Origin: Neocallimastix lanati (nom. inval.)
Lineage: Eukaryota > Neocallimastigomycota > Neocallimastigomycetes > Neocallimastigales > Neocallimastigaceae
NCBI GenBank assembly: GCA_016946835.1
Contig: JACVTC010000138.1
Location: 127,501 to 190,000, forward strand
Reading direction: 5' to 3'
DNA length: 62,500 bases
The notes beneath the pieces are model-generated. The model made no database searches. It worked only from the letters and a program-made list of their open reading frames with translations, and was not told where the DNA came from. Below, piece by piece: positions 29,898 to 39,982 of this stretch; within the stretch, counting starts at the first letter, position 1; every line of letters starts with the position of its first letter. The translations under genes and the position numbers were made by a program.

Positions 29898-32591
29898 TTA
29901 CTTTCTTAAGCTATCAACTTCCTTTGCGAATTCATAAATTCTGGAAGCACTCATATCTAATTCTTCTTCACTTAATTTTCCATCCTTAAGGGCAGCAAGA
30001 ACAGCTTCATAATCAGCCTTAGAACCTGGCATGTAAATATCACCAGTGGCCTTAATAACATTGTATGGAGTTGGTCCAGAGTACTTTGTATTACCTCCTA
30101 ATCCAACAACCCAATCCGTCATAACAATACCATTGAATTCAAATTCATTTCTTAAAACATCATTAGTTAAGTCTTTACTTTCATTGGTGTGAACTCCATT
30201 AAGTAAGTTGTAAGAAGTCATGACAGCTCTTGGTTTAGCTTCTCTAACAGCAATTTCGAATCCCTTTAAGTAAATTTCTCTTAAAGCTCTTTCAGAAACA
30301 TTACTACTGTTGAGGTAACGGTTAGTTTCTTGGTTGTTAGCAGCATAATGTTTAAGAGTAACAAAGACATTCTTGTACTTTTGAACACCCTTTGTAATTT
30401 CTGCAGCCATAATACCGCTAATGAATGGATCTTCAGAATAATATTCAAAGTTTCTACCACATAAAATACTTCTGTGAATGTTCAAGGCTGGAGCAAGCCA
30501 TAAGTTAACCTTGAAACGTTCTAATTCACTACCAACAACGTCACCACAAATCTTTGCGAAATTCTTGTTCCAACTTTGAGCAATAGCGGTACCAATTGGA
30601 ATAGCAGTTGTGTATTGGTGAAGAATTTCAGCACCTTCTGGAACTTCTGGCTTAGCAGAGAAGATGGCTTTAATTTCATCTGGCATGAATTCAACCATAG
30701 ATTCTGGCATACTACCACTGATGGAATGAGCTCCGTATTCATCAACATAGTAATCCTTAGAAAGTCTTAATCCAGCTGGACCATCAGCCATAATAATTGG
30801 GTTTACGTTAGAAAGAGTAGCTGTTTCACCAGCGGCACCAGCGGCACTAATAGAAGCACTACCAATAACACTAGCTGGTCCATCCTTATAAGCACCAATA
30901 ACTAATTGAGCTTTTTCTTCAGTAGATAAAGCCTTAAGACCAGCTGAAATCTTATATTTATCGTTGTATTTAACAACCTTTTCCTTAATACTGCTTGCTT
31001 TAAGAGTGAATTCCTTTACACCACTTAAGTCTTCTTGCTTTCTCTTAGTTTTTGGAACATAGTCTTCGAATTCTGGTTTACCCATCTTATTTTCAACCTT
31101 CTTAACATTGATTCTAGAACTAACATTAATAATACCACATGGCTTAGTATTTCTGCTAGAATTACCGATACGAACAATATACTTACCTTTGTCTAAGAAG
31201 TAAGTAGCAGTTTTAGTATCATAACTAGCAAATTCAGATAATTTGAAACTAATTTTGAGATCATCACTCTTATTTGGAGCTAATTCTTTAGATTTTTCAA
31301 AGTTAACTAAAATTTGGTATGGTTCATCAATAGAAGTACCTGGCTTGGATAAGTAAAGTTCTAAAACTTCCTTACCCTTAGCCTTACCGACATTAGTAAC
31401 TGTAGCTTCAACTTTGAATTCATCACCGCTTAAATTAGCTGATTTAATCTTGTATTCGAAATCAGTGTAACCTAAACCAAAACCGAATGGATACATAACA
31501 TCAATATTTTCAGTGTCAAAGTAACGGTAACCAACATAGATACCTTCCTTGTAATCAGTATCATCAATTTGTGCGAAATTACCAATGGTTTGATAATCTT
31601 CGTATTTAGTCCAGGTGGTACTAAGCTTACCAGATGGATATTTATCACCAGTGATAATATCAACTAAAGTCTTTGAAGTGTTAACACCAAGTTGTGATAA
31701 TACTAAAATGTTCTTTACTTCATCAATACCAGATAAATCAACAGGACCACCAGTATTTAATACAAGCATAAACTTCTTGAATCCCTTGGCTAAATCTTTA
31801 ATCATTTTCTTTTCAGTGTCAGTGATGTATAAATCACCCTTAACAGCATTTCTATCACTACCTTCACCTGAAATTCTACCTAAAACATAAACAGCTAAAT
31901 CTCCTTCTTTGGCGTAAGAAATATCATAATCTGGTTCTGGCATAACTACACCCATAAGAGACATTGGATCAGTTGTTTGACTTTGAACCTTCTTCTTGAA
32001 TTCTTCCTTAGCTTCGGCGTAGATTTTGTCGTATTTATCTAAGTAATCCTTGGTTAAGATTTCAAAACCAGCTTTAGTGAAAGCTTGTTCAATGGTATCG
32101 AATGAACGAGAATTAACATCACCAGAACCTGTACCACCCTTAATGGTCTTTCTAACACCATTACCGTATAAGTAAATTTTTTTATTAGATTTACCAATTG
32201 GGAAGTCACCATTCTTTCTTAATAAAACAGTACATTCTGATAAGTACTCATCTAAGGTATTGATATGATCAATTTCATATTGATTCATTTTACCAACGTC
32301 AGCTCCAGCATCAGCTCCACTTTCATTTGCATCAGCACTACCTGTGTCAACATTATCAGAGTCACCAACATTACCTATTTCATTTTCATCATCACCTTCA
32401 TCTTCAGATTGAATAATATCAGAAACACTACTTTTAACATAACCTATATATATAATAGAATAAAAAAAAAAAGATATTAATAAAATTAAACTTCCAAAAA
32501 AATTTTTTTTTAAAAAAAAAGTATTACATTTTTTTGTAAATGCCACATTAAATACGATCAACGCAAGCAAAATAAAGTTAAATAATCTCAT
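29898..32591 (-). CDS. Secreted family 3 glycoside hydrolase, domain-swapped (beta-glucosidase type)
   Basis: Start MRLFNFILLALIVFNVAFT is a signal peptide. An 84-nt GT-AG intron (32527-32444) is a stop-free multiple of three, so the frame is open either way: 897 residues unspliced, 869 spliced. An acidic Ser/Asp/Gly linker (about 55-95) follows. Next comes the domain that is C-terminal in most GH3 enzymes, with VYVLGRISGEGSDR (its Glu is the likely acid/base), then a fibronectin-III-like domain (about 390-490, from YPFGFGLGYTDF). The TIM-barrel catalytic domain comes last, with MADGPAGLRLS, FEYYSEDP, VTLKHYAANNQE and VMTDW, whose Asp (about 826) is the nucleophile. This reversed order is known from rumen Butyrivibrio and Ruminococcus beta-glucosidases. 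Exact substrate is not resolved. No dockerin or carbohydrate-binding module is seen. Confidence 0.93.
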   Translation of the reverse strand: MRLFNFILLALIVFNVAFTKKCNTFFLKKNFFGSLILLISFFFYSIIYIGYVKSSVSDIIQSEDEGDDENEIGNVGDSDNVDTGSADANESGADAGADVGKMNQYEIDHINTLDEYLSECTVLLRKNGDFPIGKSNKKIYLYGNGVRKTIKGGTGSGDVNSRSFDTIEQAFTKAGFEILTKDYLDKYDKIYAEAKEEFKKKVQSQTTDPMSLMGVVMPEPDYDISYAKEGDLAVYVLGRISGEGSDRNAVKGDLYITDTEKKMIKDLAKGFKKFMLVLNTGGPVDLSGIDEVKNILVLSQLGVNTSKTLVDIITGDKYPSGKLSTTWTKYEDYQTIGNFAQIDDTDYKEGIYVGYRYFDTENIDVMYPFGFGLGYTDFEYKIKSANLSGDEFKVEATVTNVGKAKGKEVLELYLSKPGTSIDEPYQILVNFEKSKELAPNKSDDLKISFKLSEFASYDTKTATYFLDKGKYIVRIGNSSRNTKPCGIINVSSRINVKKVENKMGKPEFEDYVPKTKRKQEDLSGVKEFTLKASSIKEKVVKYNDKYKISAGLKALSTEEKAQLVIGAYKDGPASVIGSASISAAGAAGETATLSNVNPIIMADGPAGLRLSKDYYVDEYGAHSISGSMPESMVEFMPDEIKAIFSAKPEVPEGAEILHQYTTAIPIGTAIAQSWNKNFAKICGDVVGSELERFKVNLWLAPALNIHRSILCGRNFEYYSEDPFISGIMAAEITKGVQKYKNVFVTLKHYAANNQETNRYLNSSNVSERALREIYLKGFEIAVREAKPRAVMTSYNLLNGVHTNESKDLTNDVLRNEFEFNGIVMTDWVVGLGGNTKYSGPTPYNVIKATGDIYMPGSKADYEAVLAALKDGKLSEEELDMSASRIYEFAKEVDSLRK
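32444..32527 (-). other. 84-nt intron, frame-neutral
   Basis: Donor GTAATACT, acceptor ATATATAG, very AT-rich, interrupting the codon just after the signal peptide. If retained it would encode a hydrophobic stretch (SLILLISFFFYSIIYIGY region). Confidence 0.75.
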
Positions 32592-34619
32592 TTTTTATAT
32601 TACTTTTCCAATTTTTTATTTACTTTAATTTTATTGATTAATTATATTTATTTCTTAGTCTTTATTATTATTTAATTTTATTTTGATTATAAATTAAAAA
32701 AAAGGAGGAAATATATATCATTTTATATTTTTTTTTTAAAGTAAAATTTTTTTCGTATTAATATATAATTATATATAGAAATAGATATATATATTTTTTT
32801 TCTTTTAATTAAAAAATTCATTTATCTATTTTTTTAGCTTAATTATAGGATAAATGAATTGATAATTTTTTTTTTTATGCTAAATTCTAATTAGTATTAT
32901 AAAATATAAATTAATTATGATAATACTAGTAATTTTAAATTATGCAATTCCCAATAATTTTTTATTAATTTACTATTTTAATGTAATATAATTTATTATT
33001 TAAATTTCGTATTTTTAAAATATGTTACTATTAATAATAATAATTAATCAAACCGTATTAATATTAAATATAATTTTTTCACTATTAACTCTTTAATGTA
33101 ATTATAAATTAATATTTAGGTATTGGAAAATGAAAATATAAATTTATAATTTCCAATACCATTTTATGAAATTAAAATTCATATAAATTATTTGTATATT
33201 TTTCAATATATATATTTAATTAATTTACAGGATTTTTTTCATAAATTTTCTTTTTTTTTGGTTAAATTTTTTATATTACTTAATCTTCTAATTATATCAT
33301 ATCAATTATCTCAATTTTAATTTTTACAAAGTTTGATATATATTAAATTTTAAATCTTAATTCATTAAATAGATCATATAATCAAAAGAATAGTCAATAT
33401 AATTTTAGATTTAAATTTTTTTTTTTTTTAGTTGAATTGAACAAAATACTACATAAAATTATATTTACAATTTATATAATTAAAACAAAAATAATATATG
33501 AGACATATGAAGCAATAATATTTATTAATATCAGAAGTATATATATATATATATATATATATTTATTATTTTATTAAATTTAATTAAAATTATTTTGTTT
33601 CATTATATTACTAATAATTTTTAGATTTTTAGTTAAAATTATTATATAAGAATTATATTAAAAGTGATAACTTAAAAATAAAAATAATACATTTAGTAAA
33701 CTATTCCATATTTTCCAAACTTAAATATTCGTATTATTCCATTGTACTATAGCTTAATTTAAAACGAAAAATTTTAAATTTATACGCTAATTATTTATTT
33801 TGCTGGTAACTTCTTAAAATGTTTAGATGAAAAATATCCTATTAAAAAGCTATTTTTATAATTATTATTATTATTATTATTATTATTTTTTAAAATTTTA
33901 TAATATATTATTTTTTAATAGATATAATTTTTTTAAAAAAATTTTATACAATATTATTTTTTAATAATATAATTTTATTTTTATGAATTAAACTTTTGAA
34001 TAATTGTAAATATATTTATAGTTACAACACATTAAAATTTAAAATTTTTTTTTTTTAAAAAAAAAAAAAGTATTAAAAAAATTATAAAGATATATACACA
34101 ATTATTTTTTGTGTTATTGCTATTATTTTATTTTTTTTTGTTTGGTGTTTGTGTCATTTCTAGTAATTTATTGCAGTGTATTGAGTATATTTTGAAATTA
34201 CCGATGCATCTATTGTGTATTCAGTTTCATCAAAAGTTAGATTACAATTATTATTTTATAATTTTTTTTACATTTATTTATAAGAAGATTCATATAAATA
34301 TATATATATTAAATTAGGAAGAGAATACACTTCCAGTGTTTTATTAATTAGATAATTATATTTTTATTTTTATGTTTCACTTTTTTTTTTAAAAAAAAAT
34401 ATACATTATATAAATTAAAGATAAAAATAAATTGTATATAAAAGATAAAGTAAAATAAATTATAATAAAAAATTCAAAAAAAAAGTTTTAATTAATCATA
34501 GAAAATTTAATATAATAAAAAATAAAAATAAGTTTAAAAAGTTAAAAAATTTTCAGTTATTCACTAAATGTCTCCGTTCCCCAGTATCGAATTATAGTTC
34601 ATCTAAAAGCTGAAATTCG
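32592..34619. other. Intergenic region, no gene seen
   Basis: Two kilobases of AT-rich DNA upstream of the GH3 gene with AT dinucleotide and A/T runs. The ORF at 34111-34317 has no recognisable features. Confidence 0.6.
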
Positions 34620-34915
34620 ACAAAAAAAGGAATATGTAAATATATTTATTGTTATAAATTTTCATATTCGAAAATATTAGAATATGTAGGTATTAAGGAA
34701 AGAGTCCTTATTTTTATCTCTGAATATTTTTTTTTCTTTTAAAAAAAAAAAAAGGTCATTGATGAAATCTAAAGATTTCGCATCTATATAATGAAAAAAG
34801 AAGAACAATTAGAATATCCAATAAATGAATTGTCAAAAACTCAGTAGTAGTATTGTATTTGAAATTAAATCTTAATCTTAAAATCTAGATAAAACCTAAA
34901 TTAAATTGGGGATAT

Positions 34916-34919
<4 letters not shown>
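34620..34919 (-). pseudogene. LINE C-terminal fragment
   Basis: On the minus strand it starts IEYPQFNLGF, matching the segment before the zinc knuckle in the other copies (EYPDLSYGF in the copy ending at 40216; QYPRFQLRFF at 38.1 kb). It is followed by stops. It is about 80 percent similar by eye to 37750-38060. Confidence 0.6.

Positions 34920-34959
<40 letters not shown>
34920..34959 (-). other. Poly(A) tail of LINE copy A
   Basis: A 40-nt T run on the plus strand, i.e. poly(A) on the element strand, about 240 nt past the end of the copy A coding region. Confidence 0.6.
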
Positions 34960-34962
<3 letters not shown>

Positions 34963-36315
34963 GCCGCAATTATTGGAAACTTCGAAATTTATTTATTTAT
35001 TCATTTATTAATTAATTACAAGAATTTTTTTTTATTATAAAAAAAAAACATAGAATTAATAAAAAAAAATAATATTATTTGTCCAATTATAACATAATAG
35101 TATTTTAAATAGTAACATGAAATTAAAAAGTAATATTCAAAAAATAAAGTATATAAATAAATTCAGAAAAAAGGAAAAATGCAACGAACCTCACCTCCAA
35201 AATTATAAGATTCCTTGTTTAAAGGGAATTCTTATTTTGGATTAGGATTTGATTTGACTATCTGAAAGAAATTATGGTTTTCCCCTTCAGAGGCATTGGC
35301 CCTACTAGCCTGTCTTACTGCAATTTTAAGCGTTGACACTCCAGGTTAGTTTAAGCTTATACTTTCGGAATAGCAACCCCTATCGAGTACTAGCTAGAGG
35401 CATAATTTCTTGGTGCGATCAAAAACGCCATTCTTGGTGGCGTTTTTGAATAATCACCAGAAATGATTTAAACAAAACATCATATTCCTTTTTATAATAT
35501 AATTAAATAATGTCATCATCTCTTCCACTATGAGGGAAGTTATATAATCGATACCATATCATATATATATTTACCCATTCATTATTCAGAAAATTACTTA
35601 AATTAACACCATTTCCACTAATTGTTCTATTCACTACATTATTAGTAACGATGCTATTATTTTCACTATCACTAATTCTACTATTATTAACTATTTTATT
35701 TCTATTGTTAGTATTATAAATATTATATACTTCGCTACTACTATCAGAATCTGTACTTTATTCAATATTATTCATATCTGTGATAATAGTGTATACATTA
35801 CTATTTGAAGAATATTTAGAAATTATAAAAAATTTTTCATAAATAATTTCAATATCCTTAAAATATTTCATTCAAAATTCGTGGAAAAGAAAGCATTTAG
35901 AAAACCAATGTTCCAATTGAGGATTACTATTTTTTCTATAACAACAAGAACATTTTTTGGGACAGTCGTTTTCAATCATATTGCCTGCTTTGTTTTGGCA
36001 ACAGGAGCATCAAATTTATATCCACATCAAATTTATACCCATTAGAAGAAGCCAATGCAAAATTCGGAATACTTAAAGTTGAGCTTTAGGTAGTCTCTAA
36101 TTTTCTCAAATTTATTTTTCCTTATATGCCTTATATGCCTTGATTGATTTTCCTGCCATATATCTATTCCAGTAAAAATATACAATTCCTTTTTTTTTTT
36201 GATAGAAATTTATCTTATTTGTCTGCTAAAATTTTACTTTCTTTATCCCATGCGTGATGTCTAATACGTGAAATATCTCTAAGTAAATCAGAGATAATAC
36301 ATTTCAAATTTTTCT

Positions 36316-36346
<31 letters not shown>

Positions 36347-37740
36347 CTTACCTGAGCAATCGCACATTTTGGCGAAAAAGAGGAGGAATGCTAAGTTTTT
36401 TGGAAAAACAATAAAGGGACGAAAAGTTATTCCCATTAAAAAATCCTTCAGTCCAGTATAATCCCGAATTAACTAGTGTCTGTGTACTTCTTGTTCGTTC
36501 TATGTTAGATCAAAGTGGAGGTGCATAATTCGAAACTTGTTCCAATTACTATAGCTGAAAATAACATTCGTTTATAAGGAATAGAAATATGAGAATTCTT
36601 AAGAAATCCTTTAATGAAATAAAGTGCTTTTCTAACTTTATTATTCATTCTCTGAATGATCAGTTTCAATTCTAAATCATTTGAAAAACGGTACGCCTAA
36701 GTAGGTATATATATATAACTCTTGACGAGCACCTTTCTTAATACTAAATGATTTTGATAATTGTCCATCAATCCTTACACAAGCCTTGGAAGATAAGTAT
36801 AAAATTCAATAAATTTATAGTACTTACCTCTTATACCTAAAGTAATGAATCTTCATTAATAAATTATATGTGGAAACAGTATCATACTCCTTTTTAAGGT
36901 CCAAAAAAGTAAGGTAAGTATCCTTATTTTCAAATTTTAGTCTCAGACATATAATTGTTAATGAAGTGTAAAGACTTATACATTCTTCTCTATTACGAAA
37001 TCCATATTGTTCTGGTCTTATTAATCCTTTATCAATTCCATATTTAGAGATTCTATTAACGATGATTTTTGATATAATATTTAACCCATTATTGATAAGA
37101 GAGATGACACGATTGTTATTACAGTCTGATGGATCTTCCTTTTTATGAATAGAAACTATGGATGCGTTATTCCATGATTTTGGGAAATCACCATTCCAAA
37201 TACGATTGATTAAGGCTTTAAGACATATAAAGCCAGATGAAATATTACTATTATTATCACTTGATTCTTCTGAATCATCTTTATAAAGAATCAAAGTTTT
37301 GATGAAATTCCATTGGAATACCATCAGGACCACATGCTTTAAAGTTAGGCATAGATGAGATTGCCTCGCTAACTTCTTCATGCCTAATACCTTGGTTAAT
37401 TTCCCATTCTTGTTGCTTTGGACTTCCCAAATTCCTAAGTGCATCAGAATCTTTCCAATAATCTTTAGAAAGACTATGACCTGAAGAATCCGATCCTAAG
37501 AATTTATAATGAGAATACCAAGCTTTTAATTTTTCATCTGTAGAAGACAAATTCATTGTTATTGTTTTTAATAGGATGAGAGACCGTGAAAGATTGATTA
37601 CTTTATTTTTGCATTCTATTTTTTACCCATTTCCATGCTTTCCTACTATCATTTTAAAGAGCTAACGAACATCCAATTTTAATCCACTATAAATATTTTT
37701 TTTTTCTAAATTCGTTACATTTTTTATTAATTGATTCACA
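34960..37740 (-). pseudogene. Degenerate LINE (non-LTR retrotransposon), copy A
   Basis: Minus strand, with many stops and frameshifts. The segment at 37556-36824 carries the start of the reverse transcriptase: CGPDGIPMEF, RPEQYGFRNREEC and FLDLKKEYD, where the first Asp is the motif A residue. The QGCPLSP and YxDD region is deleted near 36800. Thumb and connection sequence follows (36440-36215), then a C-terminal CCHC knuckle near 35980-35890 (CSCC, EHW, C) and the conserved end VRQASRA (35320-35260). An in-frame A run encodes poly-Lys at 36311-36340. It cannot encode an active product. Confidence 0.85.
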
Positions 37741-37744
37741 TAGT

Positions 37745-38150
37745 CTATTCTATCAAAAAAAGGAATATGTAAATATATTTATTGTTAAAAATTTTCATAT
37801 TTGAAAATATTAAAAATATGTAGATAATATGGAAAGAGTCCTTTTTTTTTTTTACCACTGAATATTATAAAAAAAAAGGTCATTAATTAAATCTAAAGAA
37901 TATAGCATCTATTTAATGAAAAAGAAAGAACAATTCGAATATTCAATGGATGTACGACTATTCACCTTCTTCTTTACAGCAAGGATAGACTTTTGGATAA
38001 TTGTTAAAAAATCTACCACTTCTGATCGCTAGAGTAGTGTTGTATCTAAAACTAGATCTAAAAAGAATCTTAATTGAAACCTAGGATATTGAAATGTTAA
38101 GTTTTTGATTTCTGAAATAAATCCAAAATCATTCTCCTTGTAAATAATTG

Positions 38151-38197
<47 letters not shown>

Positions 38198-39947
38198 CTT
38201 TTGAGGGTTTGAAGACATCTCTTTCCCAATAAAATTTTTTTTATTTCACTTGTTTTCTTACCATTTAATTTCTTATCCAAAGTCTTTGATTCTTTAGTCC
38301 ATGAGTAATGTGACATAGTAGGAATATTATTAGTGAGATGATTAATAATACATGATAAATTTTTCCATTTTCTAAAGCATCGTAATTGAGATATTCCACA
38401 GATAGCAGAAAGAGGAGGTATTCTCAATTCACGAGTAATATCATAGAGACTAACGGAAGAATTGCGAGATTTAAATCCATAACTCCAATAAAGTCCTCTA
38501 TTAATAATTTTTTGAGCTTTAGAACATCTGCTCTTATTTGAACCAAAGAGAGGAGCATAATATAAAACAAGACTAAGAATAAACGAAATTAAAACATATT
38601 TCTACATATTTCTTCAATGGGAGAGGAATAGATTTATTAATAAGAAATCGAAAGTACAAATTTAACTTGACATTTAAATTACTGTTTAATTTGAATTGTA
38701 TAGGTTTCAATGATAAAGATTCATCAAAAGGAATACCAAGATAAGTATAGTTGTCAGTTTTAGGTAGTTTGTTACTATCAATAAAGAAAGATGGAATCTT
38801 CATAATTTATCGGTTTAACGAAGTTAATCGGTTTTACAACAAGAGTAGCACACTTATTGATTCCAAAAGTCATTTCATTTTTAATAGCCCATTCATGAAC
38901 TTTATTCAAAATTTTCTTAAGAGCTTGTTTAGATGGAGCAACTATAACAGTATCATCGGCAAAAAGTCCACCTCAACAATATTGAGAATCTAAATATACA
39001 CCATACTTATCACAATTTTCCAATACATCATTAATGAACAAATTGAATAAAATAGGAGATAGAGGGCATCCTTGTCTAACACCACGATTAATCGAAAATT
39101 CTTCTGATAGATTACCATTAAAAAAAAGCAAGAGCTTTAGAGGATAGATAAAGATTCCTTTAAAAACAGATGACATTTATCTCTAATTCCTAAGTTATAT
39201 AATTTGGTCAAAATATTAAAGATAGGTACTGAATCATAGGCTTTTTTAAGATCGAGAAAAGCAAGATAAGTAAAATTTCCTTGAAATTTTCTTCTTTGAC
39301 ATATCTCTCTAATTGAAATATATAAACTTACACATTCTTCTTTATTTCTAAATCCAAATTGTTCAGGTCTAACAAATTTATGTTCAAGGGCATATTTAGC
39401 AATTCTATTAGTAACAATCTTTGAAATGCTTTTTAAGCCAACATTAATAAGAGAAATACCACGATAATTATTACAATCTGAAAGATCTCCTTTTTTTTAG
39501 AATTGATATTATAAAAGCCGAATTCCACTCTTCAGGGAAATCACCATCCTAGATTTTGTTAAATAATGAAAGTAAACATTTAGCGCCATCAGAGTAGTGA
39601 ACATCTGAAGAATCATCTTGATTATCGGATAAATCAGATTTACTAAAGAAGGTTTTAAAAAATTCAATCGGAATACCATTGGGGCCAGGAGTTTTATTAA
39701 TTTTTCATATCAAGCATAGTGTTTTGAATTTCTTCCATGTTGATAGGATCAGTAATATCCCAAGTAGGATTATTATTTAGGATTAATTCCAAATAAATTT
39801 AACCCAGTATTCTTTATCTAGACTATGTTGAGTAGCATTAGAAGCTAGTTCACTATAATGTTCAGCAAATCGATTCAGTTGAACCGAATGGGAAAATAAA
39901 AAGTTACCCTGCTTGTCCCTTAAAACGCTTGACGAAGTATAATTAGT

Positions 39948-39952
<5 letters not shown>
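37745..39952 (-). pseudogene. Degenerate LINE, copy B
   Basis: 5'-truncated where copy C's poly(A) tail abuts. On the minus strand it shows FSHSVQLNRFAEHYSEL and KTPGPNGIPIEFF (39900-39660), RPEQFGFRNKEEC and LAFLDLKKAYDSV (39400-39230), then VRQGCPLSPILFNLFIND (39100-39030). These are motifs A and B of a LINE reverse transcriptase. The thumb and C-terminal region runs to about 37750 and contains a 44-nt A tract (38152-38195). Many stops; dead. Confidence 0.85.
38152..38195 (-). repeat. A-tract expanded inside LINE coding sequence
   Basis: A 44-nt T run on the plus strand. The sequences on both sides align continuously with copy C (GKRCLQTLKS before, IIYKENDF after, against WKRDMKINSI and FYDKNKF), so this is an internal expansion and not a tail. 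Confidence 0.6.

Positions 39953-39981
<29 letters not shown>
39953..39981 (-). other. Poly(A) tail of LINE copy C
   Basis: 29 T on the plus strand. The element strand has AATAAAG (complement of 40003-40009) about 25 nt before it, a normal polyadenylation signal spacing. Confidence 0.75.

Positions 39982-39982
<1 letters not shown>

Noticed and set aside
34111-34317. 68-residue plus-strand ORF upstream of the LINE cluster
   Set aside because: Hydrophobic AT-driven sequence without a recognisable motif or splice context.
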